From: Stratiolaelaps scimitus
Taxonomy: Eukaryota; Arthropoda; Arachnida; Mesostigmata; Laelapidae
Direction of reading: 5' to 3'
DNA length: 64,000 nucleotides
Assembly (NCBI GenBank): GCA_019614645.1
Contig: JABWDB010000002.1
Location: 124,001-188,000, forward strand
Part shown: piece by piece, positions 54,101-64,000 of the stretch
Numbering within the stretch: the first letter of the stretch is position 1
Layout of the letters: each line of letters opens with the position of its first letter
Translations under genes and position numbers: made by a program
Notes under the pieces: generated by a model
The model's database searches: none
The model's input: only the letters and a program-made list of their open reading frames with translations
What the model was told of the DNA's origin: nothing

Positions 54101-54639
54101 TCACAGCAGTGGGGACGCACGGCCGAGATTACGGAGCACAGAGCTGAGCTGTCGGCTGAGTGGGAACGCTGCTACGTGCGATAGTTTGATAGTTGCCTCC
54201 AGTCGTCGCGGTTGTTGCTGTTGTTGTTGTCCTTCTTCTTGTGGCTGTTGCGGCGCGTGCTGTTGATTGCTGCTCGATGCTTGCGGTGTCAATTGCGTGT
54301 AGCATGTGGTCGCTGGAGTAGAGGAATCGAATGAGATCAGTCAGGACGAAATCAATGGTGGGAGCTCTCTAGTGCGCCGGTGAGATAGGCGAGAGCTCCG
54401 GAGAGCGACGAAGTGCCGATGATGATAATTCGTGGATGAATCACACCGAGAGAACTGAAAGTGGAGAAGGGGCGTCAGTCAACATCCATTGGTGATTGTT
54501 GTTGTTTTGTTGCTGTTGTTGTTGTTGTGGCGATCGTCGTCGTCGTAGTGACAGTTGTATAAATGTAGCAGTGACCGTGTCGTTGTCGCCGGCCTCCAGA
54601 CGATCTTCGCCAGCTAGCGAGCACAGCACGGCAGCAGTC
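50730..54639. other. Spacer and ceramidase upstream region
   Basis: The spacer includes (TA)n at 51133. Three overlapping plus-strand ORFs at 52434-52762 have no family match. The GC-rich stretch 52.8-54.6 kb with CAG/GTT runs (53435-53530, 53740-53770, 54210-54260, 54495-54525) and (GA)n at about 53900 probably includes the ceramidase promoter and 5' UTR. Confidence 0.5.
51133..51173. repeat. (TA)n microsatellite
   Basis: About 20 TA units with one TATTAT interruption, then TGTGTG. Confidence 0.95.
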
Positions 54640-54754
54640 ATGCCACCCTCACCGCCGAACACTGTGGACAAGATCGGTTTCTGGGGCCCACCAACCTCGA
54701 CACTCGACTGGTGCGAGTACAACTATGAGATCAGCTATTATATGGCTGAATTCT
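54640..54754 (+). CDS. Acer3: Alkaline ceramidase exon 1
   Basis: This exon has 38 codons plus one base, from ATG (context gcagtcATGcc) to GAATTCT|gtaagt. It carries the WGPPTSTLDWCE signature and the calcium-site residues. The next in-frame ATGs are inside the conserved region, so this start is the only sensible one. Confidence 0.88.
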
Positions 54755-57038
54755 GTAAGTATATTGTAGCAGTAATCGCGCAACGAACGACGCTCGGGAA
54801 GACCAAGCGAGAGTCGAAAATGTTGAGTTGTCTCATGGTCGCAATAGACGTCGTCGGGTAGCGCTCGAGGGAAATTATGATTCGATTCAATGAAGTACCG
54901 ATTGAAGTGAGCTTCACAGCGAGCGCAACGAAAGTGAACGAGAACATTGACGTGTCTAGCAAGCCAGCCACAACATGATATATACGTTGCCAAATGTAAA
55001 CACGTCCAATACCCCGTTTCTGCTCCGTCAGCTCCAGATGTTAAATATTCTAGTTATAGAGCCGAGATGTCAGAGAGAGGTGAGAGAGAGAGAGCCGCGC
55101 AGACAGGCCGATGAACGTCGTTGATCGTCGTTGTCGATGGTAGACCTGTCGCTCGAAGGGCCCTCTGTTCATCCGTCGAACTTCGCGATTCGGAGAAAAT
55201 CCGCTTAATGAATATTATCGAGTAGATACTTGCACCATCGCGGGTGCGACCACACGAAAGAAACGACCACATGAAAGCGCTTTGTGATTTTCTGGTTACA
55301 CCCAGGCCGTATCTTGTGTATGATTTAGGCGGTGGTGCCGCGGCTGATTGTAAAATGAAAATTAACTAGTACTAGTATACCGAATGTACTATACAGAAAT
55401 ATCCTATCAATCATTCACAATGTGCATAGATCCGGTGTGTACACCCGTATCCGATTGGCAAGTGGCTACACAAAGACGCTGTTCGTTCTGCTAATAAATT
55501 GTGATATTTCTGTCGATACACAATGATTCCCTATGATTATCATTATCAAAAGCAAAACACAAACTAGCCTCTGTATTATACACGAATGAATTTATTAATA
55601 GAACTACAACGATAATATTATAGTAGTAATTAAGTGAACATTTAATTATTTTCGTATTATTATTTATCCATTCAATTTAATTATGCCGTTGTTTTTGGCG
55701 ATTGGGCTAAAGCAGAAAGGTCAACAGCCAAAACTTTCCTTCATTGGGAGTTCTATATAGCTAGAACTATCAGATAATGGCTAATTGACATTGTCAATAA
55801 TTTGTCAGCAAATGATAATGACATATCAGAACATTGAGTGAGCCAGATACGGATCTTGCTGTGGTGATCTTATCGAATTCTTTAATTTCGCGTGCTTGCG
55901 TCACGCCCAGTGAAAGCTTCATCGCTGGATTTCTTACTTGTATATGATTAATGCCAAAATGCGGTGACATCGCGCAATTTTCAGAGACACTTTTACTTAT
56001 TTAGATATTTTATCCTTTCTTGCCGATTATTTCTAGATAGTAGTAATAGTAGTAATAATAGATAGGATAGTAGTAATAATAATACTAACAACAATAATAA
56101 TGAACGACGTTGTCACCGTTGGTGGGTGATAGTCAATGGCGGGCCGGAAAAGCTGTTTGTTTGAGCGTGGTTTTTTCGTATTTTTAACCAGCCAAGTTTC
56201 GATTTGCACTACACGGCCTTGGCAACTTTGATGGTGATAATGGACATGTCGAGAATGAAAGGACTCCCTAAGTGTGGCGACCGACACATCGCAAGATCAT
56301 CACCTAAGCCTCGTCTGGGAGTGGCCAGGATGATTGGGGAGGATAACAGGTTCATATTTCGTTGCCTCACGCCTACAATGACATTTTAGCAATCAACTGG
56401 CCATACGTGAATGCGTATTTTGCCGAAATAAAGAATCGTATTAATGAAATATTCTTCTAACTGCCCTGAATTGTTGGCGGAAGCTGGTTGGCTTCGATTC
56501 ATGCAATTAAATTCAATTTCCAATTCAAACGGTGCATTATTGACGGAACTGCACTGCGTATCAAGGTCTAAGCTTGTTATTAGCAATGCTTAAGTGCTCG
56601 GTAATCAATGATGGAAACAGTAAGGGTATTTATTCAAACATACAGTAGTTCGGAATTTCTAGGGAAAACATACATACCATCCCACACCACCACACGAAGC
56701 TGGGTCTGGCTCTCTGTGAGTTTGTGTGTAACGGTCCCGTTGGTTTCTGTTGCTGAGTTTCCGTATGGCCGTAGGCTCCTTGCATATAGATGAATCAGTC
56801 GGTTGCACACTTCGGACAGTCTTCGCTTCGGCTTGTTTGGTTAGTTGTACAACAGTTGGAAGGTGAAAGTATAATGGCAATTGTGTCACTCATCTGTTCG
56901 GGGGCCACTCGTGGTTACGTAACGCTGGCTCCTGTCGTGAACGCCTGCTAGAAACAACGAGATGAATAGAACGTATTCAAGTGCAGCAACATATATTTGC
57001 TTAGATGTGTGAATTTTCGGCGATAAGCGACAACTCCG

Positions 57039-57082
<44 letters not shown>

Positions 57083-59605
57083 CGGGATTGCAGTTTGTTA
57101 AAGCGCTCAAGTTCTCGATTGATATGTCATCACCAGGTCCCGGGACTCGAACCTACGTCCTCCGGCTTCTTATGGCCAGAGACTTAGCCCCTGTCCAAGC
57201 CACCACGAGGACATCGTTCTGCCGTTATTATGTCAACAAATGACTTGGCGGATGGAACATTTGTGATTATTATTATTGTAATATAAAAGAATATATTATG
57301 AAACAAAGGCTCATTGAAGTACCCGATCAAATATGAGGTCACAACCTCGAACAGCCAATAAACATATATATATATGTATGATAGCTGACCAGCGCCTAAA
57401 AGTTAACAAGTGGACGTGCTCAGAGTGCATTGTTTGTTACTATACATCCCCAAATACTTGGTCTCGCTTGACTACGTTATGTCATCGCGCTAAGACGACA
57501 AGAACAGCTAAAATTCAAGAGCAAGAAACCGCTTCAACGAAACCACTACCCAATTGGTCGCCGCAACGCAAGACGCGTCGTGGCTGCGAATATGAAATGT
57601 TGCTCGTGGGAGTTAATGCAAGGTCCATAGGCCACACAATCTAGCTTAATTACGCAATAGTAACAAAGAAAGGCCCATAGCAAGGCTGTGGCGCACAAGC
57701 AGGACTGTTCTTGCTTCGAATAGCCTCAAGCACCTGACACGACTGCCGTAATTTCAATACCTGTCTATCAGTACTTACTTCGTATGGAGATTGTTTCGGC
57801 GCAATTCAAACGGGGCGATTATTCGCCTCTCGCCTTCCGTGTCCAGTCCTCAATCACTCCCCTCTTTGACATGAGAATCCGTGACGATAAATAGTCGAAG
57901 TCAATCAGTTCATAGCATCTACGAGCACTGCCGCGATTACTGCCTAATCCTCTTAAGAGAGCGTTGAAAGAAGTCAAGATTGCCTACTCACTAGGACGAT
58001 TTGGCGGTGTCGGTACCAGAAAAGGGTCATTCATTCGAAAATGGCAATATGATCGAGGAGGAATCATTCGTTTGTGAAAACAACGCGTACGTTGGGGTTG
58101 CGTCTGATGCCCGCATGAATGATGTCCCCCTGTAATTACTAAATTACTTAGTTCACTTGAAAAAAAAGAGGCAGATATGGCTTGTTGTGTCCGTTATTGA
58201 GGAGCTGTTACTAACTAAGATAAGATCATAATTTTTTGTATGTCTCATTTAATGTGTCTTTTCAGTCATCTAATACTAATTGTAGGAAGAATAGAAGTCT
58301 AAACATATGACTGCAGTGTATGGCCATTAATAATAATTAGCAACGTCGTTAAGGTTCGTGCTATACTCGTATGTTTGTCAATTTTGTTTCTTAAGCTTAC
58401 CGAGGGCCGCATAAATAGGTGATCACCAGGAAGCGATGAGAGGTCGGTGACAATACTGGGCTAGATTCCTGGAACGGAGCTGTTTAAAGCTCGTTCGAAG
58501 AGGGCAATCTTCTCGCGTTACAGGGCGAGCTGTTCCTCGACGCACCTATATCCATTATTATTTGTCTGGTCTCGTAATCTTGATAGCCACCGAACCTTGA
58601 CGAGAACACTGAAACATTTTCTGTAGGAACCCTTGTATACGATATGGTTAACAAGGACACATGGGGAACGTAGTTCTTTCGAACTCTAAATTGTAATATC
58701 ATTATCAAAAGTATACGAGTGGTATGGTTGACAAGATACTATCATGGCAGAGTGTGCATGCAATAGGGGCTCGAGTTAATATCAAATGAAATTGAATAAC
58801 GTATGAAGTTGATATCGAGATAAATTTAGATTTAGAGAGTCCACAATCGTGAGATTTTTCAGATAATAATAATAATAATAATAATAAACTCTCTTGGTAA
58901 ATCGGCATCCCTTTTTCTGGCCTAAAGTCGAAACAGCTTCTGGGTTTCTAGTGCGATGTTTACTAAACATGTTTAGTTAATACGATATATAATGATGCGT
59001 TTTCACCGCGATTGTTTCATTAGGAGTTCTGAATGATTGCGTTAGTCCTAAGCTAAAAGACCAGACCCGCCAAATAACTGTGCGCGTCCTGCAGTGTCGG
59101 TCCGACGGGCCTGTTTGAGCAGGAAAATTGGCCTTATGGAGTCGCAGCATAGTTAAAGCGTTGTGAATTAGGCTAGCTGATGCATACGCACCGTGGTGGT
59201 GGACATTGTCGCCGCAGAACTGAAATTCACTGCCCCTTCCCAAGCTGAAACCCAAAAGTAAGACTATCCGCAAAACCCGACAGCGAAACGCTTTGACAGT
59301 TGACCTGACTTCAACTGACCTCGTCGACGCGTTCAGCTAAGCGACACGATAGTTTGTATGCCAACGTGTCAAGGGGATCGCTGGGCCTTCATTGACGCCA
59401 GTTCGTCCGTCGTTAGAATAAATGTGTTCAAACGTTGTATAGTAGACGAAGCCCACTATTATCTCATTGCTTCTATTGTGTCCATCATTTGCAGGGAACA
59501 CGGTATCGAATTTGATCATGATAATTCCGCCTCTATGGGGAATTTACCTCGGTATCAAGAATCATATTGGGATCCGTCTTATCCTCTGCTATGCCTCGTT
59601 GTTCA
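54640..59605 (+). CDS. Acer3: Alkaline ceramidase (ACER3-like), first two coding exons
   Basis: Alkaline ceramidases are seven-helix ER/Golgi membrane hydrolases that split ceramide into sphingosine and fatty acid. Exons 54640-54754 and 59495-59605 join across a 4.7-kb intron (phase 1, restoring the Trp of EFWNTVSN). Exon 1 encodes FWGPPTSTLDWCEYNY....YMAEF, very close to human ACER3. The residues that bind calcium in ACER3 (Asp, Trp, Glu, Asn and a later Glu) are all present at 23, 24, 26, 28 and 37 with exact spacing. Exon 2 encodes NTVSNLIMIIPPLWG..., the first transmembrane helix, and the start of the second (IRLILCYASLF), ending at a gtgagt donor in phase 1. The FHxTL and LLDELP catalytic segment and later helices are not found before 64000, so the gene probably runs off the window. 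Confidence 0.88.
57041..57212 (-). mobile_element. tRNA-derived SINE-like element with (TA)n tail
   Basis: Read on the minus strand, the element starts GTCCTCGTGGTGGCTTGG. It has an A-box-like TGGCTTGGACAGG (57202-57190) and a perfect B box GGTTCGAGTCC (57153-57143). Between them CTCTGGC and GCCGGAG can form an anticodon-arm-like stem. The 3' acceptor half does not pair with the 5' end, so it is not a working tRNA. About 50 nt of unrelated sequence follows, then a 40-bp (TA)n tract that could be the SINE tail. No second copy was seen in the window. Confidence 0.55.
57333..57644 (+). mobile_element. Possible degenerate LINE (non-LTR) ORF fragment
   Basis: An ATG-started 103-aa ORF carries a Cys-x2-Cys pair in a W-T-C-S-E-C context with a downstream Cys/His. 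It ends with LLVGVNARSIGHTI, reminiscent of the (N)xRSI/L start of the endonuclease domain in CR1/Jockey-like retrotransposons. It then stops, and the expected endonuclease does not follow. The resemblance is short and judged by eye, so this is tentative. It lies 120 bp from the SINE-like element. Confidence 0.22.
58863..58888. repeat. (ATA/AAT)n trinucleotide repeat
   Basis: About eight AAT units inside ceramidase intron 1. Confidence 0.95.
59495..59605 (+). CDS. Acer3: Alkaline ceramidase exon 2
   Basis: The acceptor tccatcatttgcag and donor TTCA|gtgagt define 111 nt. It encodes NTVSNLIMIIPPLWGIYLGI, matching the first transmembrane helix of ACER3 (NTVSNLIMIIPPMFG), then a short loop and the start of helix 2. 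Confidence 0.9.
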
Positions 59606-61546
59606 GTGAGTATTGTTATGCAGCGTTTTTTTTTAATTATCACAAACGAAATTTCCACGCAAAAGAGTTATGCATTTCTAAATATTTTCTACCATATGCA
59701 ATATGGTGATAATTCGTTCAAAGGTATAATGATATGTAAAGGCATATAAGACAGATATATAGAGATAATTCGCCTTCATCATCTCACTGGTCAAGGACCT
59801 CCACGAACGGTTGCCACACATGGTGAGTAGATGATACACTTGAATAGGTGCGATCAGTGTGAACAGCGTCAATGAACGAGTTCATCGGCATACTGCGCTA
59901 AAAGTAGCCCAGAAGGCGAAGTAGACGTGTACAGAGCAGCATTGCGTGATCTATTCGTGAGTGTGACTACCTCTTAATTAATGTTTACCCTTAAAACGTG
60001 TTTTCATAGATGTCTCCTTTTTACGTGATTTCCCGTGCTATAGCATACGAACATGTATTACCGTGTGATGTATCATCCCGCCAGAGTGATTTAATGGAGG
60101 ATTATGTGGCTAGCGGTTTCTGCTTCGTGCTATGCTGGCTTCCTAGGCATTGAATCGAAAATGCCGAAATATATCGGCGCAGAAGTGTAATATAAACGTA
60201 ATGTAAACTCCGGGGAGTACTTTATACGACTCTGCGCCACGGTTGAAACGGGGCGAAGATCTCCACGTGCAGTTAACTAACTGTGTCCATATTTCGTCTA
60301 GTTCATCTGATCATTTCTACGTTCGGTTTGTTGAGCTAGCGACGCTCTGCGGCTATTTCCGACACAGCCGCATGCTCAAGAAGGCTGGCTGGCTGATGGG
60401 ATTGACTGATTGATTGATTCAGTCATTAGTCATTCAAAGCGCACGATTGTCTGTCACAAACGCGCAGTTTCAATTGAAAATTGCACCTGCATCTTTGAGT
60501 AGGTTTTTCTTGCGAGGTTGACTGAGTATGTTGAGAGTGCGAGTTGAAGTGTTGTTCATCTCCAGTCTGAATTTCAACTGCAATTTCCATTATGTTTATG
60601 CATACACACTTTTGAAGTTCTCTGTGGTACGTCCACGAGAAAATAAACATGAAATAAACGTCTACTAACACAGCGTGCACGTTCTTGATAAGGACCACAC
60701 CTTCTACCCTGTGGCGTCATAATTAATCTACGGGACATATCAAGACAGGGAGACAGAGAGGGTGAGGTGTTTTGTGCATTCTGAGTAACTGGAAATTTGT
60801 ATAATATAAATAATTCGATGGCAATGATTCCTTTTCTATTTTTTCCCGTATCCGCCTTCGTAGGCTAGCTCCAGTCAATGCTAATATCAACGAACAAGTA
60901 TCATTATTATCCATTGTACGTACGTCACTGAATACATTGATTATTATACAGGGCTGCTATCAGTGTCACACGCTGGACATGCTGCCTTGCTGTCGAAGTG
61001 CAGCGAGCACGTAAGATCGCTAAGAACAAAAACAACGCCATCTATCCAATGCTGTGCCTGTTGTGAATCACGCAGCGGTAAATTAATCGGTTGCTGTCAA
61101 TCATCGAGCCACCAGTATGAGGCGCGCGTAGAGTATCGCTTATGTGGCCGAGTGTCTCAAGTGTCTGATCTAGTCAACGGATGAGTTGTGTTCTGCCGTT
61201 GGCTGCTACTGCTGTTGCTGATGATTTTCTTTATATTTTGTTGCTGCCGTACTGAGTCAAGTTCGACATTGTTCGGCGATATGGCTATTGCAAGATGGGA
61301 TTTTGTCTAGAGTTCTTGCCATCGGCAACAACGGAGCTAAGCGAAACTCCACTGACAACATACGACATGAATCATGTCAAATCGATAGATGCTTGTCGAC
61401 TGATTTTACTACGTACACGTGCGACATTACGTCTACTAAGCGTGGTTTTCGTGTGCGACTACAAACGTAGGGGTACTATCAACGCTTATTTTCTTATGTA
61501 CGGATGTACATATATATATATATATACAATTTACATGTTACATAAA

Positions 61547-61581
<35 letters not shown>

Positions 61582-64000
61582 TTACATGTTACATAAACAT
61601 TTCAAGTCGCCTACCGCAGCACCATTGACATCGCTGGTGGACGCGATCTTTATAGTGTCGTTGCCGAAGGACATATTCGAGCGCTGACAAAACTGAAACC
61701 ATTCTTGCGTGGTATTTTTATAGATTACCTAGCTTTGGTTTGACATGCAACGTCCGGACTTCTATTATGACCGTGCTTTCCATTGAGTGCCCTATTGCCC
61801 GCGTATGCAGTAAATACTAGTGTTGAGAAATAAGGTGTCAATGAAACTTCCGGCTATATGTTCCCGGGTGCCTCGTTCTCAACGTCGTCTGCGTGAGAGA
61901 CTCACAATTGTATAATGGTCCACGGAATGGAAATAAGACATTCAACAATATAACAGACCTTTACAGGCACAGAAGAATTTTCTCGCTGGCTCAGGATGCT
62001 TTTGAGACATTAGTTACAATGGTAGTACCTCCTTGTGTGCTAGGTTCCTGCGTTATGGTGAACATTGACGGCATTGAAGGCGTCAGTATGGACGGGATGT
62101 TATAAATTCACCTTTCTATTGTATATGGCTTACAATGTACGACCAAGCTGTCCGGAGGGAGCTTCTATCGAGGATAGATCACACGTCATATGGTCGTCCT
62201 GTGAGCCTGAAACTAAGGCAATTCTCCTTCGATCTCTCTCGATCTGACCCATAGTATAATGAGTACAGAGCGTTCTTGTGTTTATCTAATCCTATGAGAG
62301 ATTAATCAATGGTTGGTGGTTTTGAAAGTAGAAATATTGCTTGTAATTTATTTGTATAAATACATGTTTAAATAGAATCGAATATCTTAAAGGCAGAGGA
62401 AAAATGGACAAAAAGTATCTCTGAAATTGGTTAAGATCTTGAAACGCGAGTGGAGCTTCAAGCAGATTTTGCTGTTTTCTATTAAATCATTTCGTCGACT
62501 GCTGTCCTTCTTGTTTTTTAATACCGAAACTTTTAGATTTATCATTGTATATATCATAACTATTAGAAATTTCGTACATTACTGCCAAAGGAAGTACCTA
62601 TCAACAGAGAGAGAGAGAGAGAGAAAACAGTTGCAGGAAAGTTACCTTCCATCGATTCCGTCCAATTCTGTTTAGTCTCCCACAGGGTTGTTCAACGCCC
62701 TTGCCAAAAAAACCCAAATAGATATGCGAAAACCCAGCACATACTAAATTCCTAGCTGCGTCTACCCTGACGTATGCACGTTATAAAGCATCACATGAGA
62801 ACGCTCGTGAACATGATCTTGGTTTCGGGGTAAATTATAATACATCACTGTATCTCTCGGTCCGACAATAAAAACCCCAACGATCCAGTCCGAATCTTAT
62901 AATAGCAAAAACGCTGCCACTACAACAGATAATTAGAGCCTCACTAGAACAATCTTGCTCATGTGACCCTGAGATTCATCGTATACTGTTACCACGGGTA
63001 GAACTCAAGTCAAATCATAAGTAAGTGGAAAAGATCCAAATCAGTAAAAATCCACGCTTACCGCAAATCTACCATTATAATACTACTATTGTGTTGCCTC
63101 CTGCTGCTCGTCACCAACCTATGTAGCTTGCCGGGTGGCCGACAACAACTGTTTCGTTTGGCCATAATCGTACTGGTGATTTCGGCCGTGGCGGCGGTTG
63201 TGCCCTGCATCAGCAGCTTGTTTCTCTAGAGCAGTATTACTACCATTGCATCCACTTCCACCACTGTAACATGCTGTCTGTTATCCTTATATGTATATCC
63301 GTCTTCTTTGGTCGGCACTCCCCTCTCAGGCCGCTTGTTCTAACAGTCGCCCTAGTCCAATATGCCTGCACATTCGGCCTCTGTTCGGCCGGTGCGCCGT
63401 GGCCAGCACCCCGCCTTGCTCAACCAACTCATGCGGTACCTACTGTTCTCTCTCTCTCGCTCTCTCGTTCACTTATGCCGCCAGCTGTGTGTCTAATTCC
63501 ATCGGCAATCGGCACCCGCGCAAACCTACCGCGCCCGGCGTCCGCGTTGGACTGACTGCATGATATGGCTGCGCGAGCGAGCGAACGAACGCTCGCGTGT
63601 GGGGCGAGTTTCGCCATCGACACCACCACAAAACCGGCGCAGCCAGGCCAACAAAGCCACCCCGCCAGCCAGCAACGCATGCACCACGACAACCAGCGAG
63701 CAAGGCAGTGCCTATTTTATAGCAGCTGGCACCGCAATGGCCACACCACACTACACGACAGGTAGTCCTGAGTATGGTGGCAACATGCATTTACCTCTTG
63801 TCGCACTCTCGCGCCATCCATCTACCGTATTTCCCACCACGATCGGCCTGAACCCGCGCAGCCGCCCTAGCCTGACATCGTCTCCGGGTGTCATGCCGCG
63901 ACACACTGGACGCCGTGTTGTGTGCTGTTCTCTTATATTCCAATATTAGAAATATTATTATTGTTGGCGGAAGTTTGTCATGTCTCCTGTTACGCCTCGC
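59606..64000. other. Presumed ceramidase intron 2 and window end
   Basis: After the gtgagt donor at 59606 no exon encoding the FHxTL or LLDELP region was found. The stretch contains an exon-like segment at 60952-61010, the 51-bp duplication at 61529, (GA)n at about 62606-62622, and from 63.0 kb a GC-rich island with hydrophobic or low-complexity frames but no convincing gene. Confidence 0.5.
61529..61600. repeat. Direct repeat of a 51-bp unit with TA tract
   Basis: The 21-mer from 61529 (ATTTACATGTTACATAAACA plus T) recurs identically at 61580-61600, and both copies are preceded by (TA)n. This looks like a tandem duplication of a TA tract plus its flank. Confidence 0.8.

Larger units (their letters stand above)
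54755..59494 (+). other. Alkaline ceramidase intron 1
   Basis: This 4.7-kb intron runs from a gtaagt donor to a tttgcag acceptor. It is mostly AT-rich, with TAG/TAA-rich triplets near 56040-56100, the SINE-like element at 57041-57212, the possible LINE fragment at 57333-57644 and an AAT repeat at 58863. Confidence 0.75.

Noticed and set aside
59759..59822. Exon-like segment ending CACATG|gtgagt after ceramidase exon 2
   Set aside because: It has no usable acceptor in frame and does not encode the conserved FHxTL region.
63002..63229. 75-codon frame with two hydrophobic segments
   Set aside because: It has no ATG, no match to ceramidase helices, and a stop just upstream. A minus-strand 50-codon ORF overlaps it without stronger support.

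Overview
The window is eukaryotic nuclear DNA: spliced genes with GT-AG introns of several kilobases, TATA boxes, AATAAA signals, no bacterial gene packing, and very many (TA)n, (GA)n and (CAG)n microsatellites. A Rebers-Riddiford cuticle protein of the chelicerate type (core G-x8-G-x6-Y-x-A-x3-G-F) makes it arthropod, most likely a parasitiform mite of the Varroa/Tropilaelaps kind. That species-level placement is inference.

Four genes are well supported. (1) A D-type cyclin on the minus strand, with three coding exons at 36392-36177, 30236-30021 and 22525-22366, joined by introns of about 5.9 and 7.5 kb. The exons give the N-terminus with an LxCxE Rb-binding motif and most of the cyclin box; the C-terminal exon(s) lie at lower coordinates and were not found. 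(2) A four-exon cuticle protein gene on the plus strand (43604-45682) with TATA box and poly(A) signal. (3) A single-exon FAD synthase gene (FLAD1 type) on the minus strand (48397-46790), with an MPTb/MoaB-like domain plus a PAPS-reductase-like FAD synthase domain; it is tail-to-tail with the cuticle gene. (4) The first two coding exons of an alkaline ceramidase (ACER3-like) gene on the plus strand (54640-54754 and 59495-59605), whose remaining exons are probably beyond the window. A small putative secreted peptide gene (42566-42781) has a TATA box and signal peptide but no recognised family.

Layout: 1-22 kb is GC-rich, repeat-rich sequence downstream of the cyclin exons with no gene I can support; 22-36.4 kb is the cyclin gene; 36.4-42.5 kb is its upstream region; 42.5-48.4 kb is the compact gene cluster; 48.4-54.6 kb is AT-rich intergenic sequence with an inverted-repeat (foldback) element at about 50.26-50.73 kb and a TA-centred palindrome at 49.5 kb; 54.6-64 kb is the ceramidase gene and its introns, containing a tRNA-derived SINE-like element and a possible LINE fragment. 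The genes do not form a pathway: they concern cell-cycle control, cuticle, flavin cofactor synthesis and sphingolipid turnover. I found no clear new multi-gene system. The most unusual items are the foldback element and a perfect 22-bp hairpin inside a cyclin intron.
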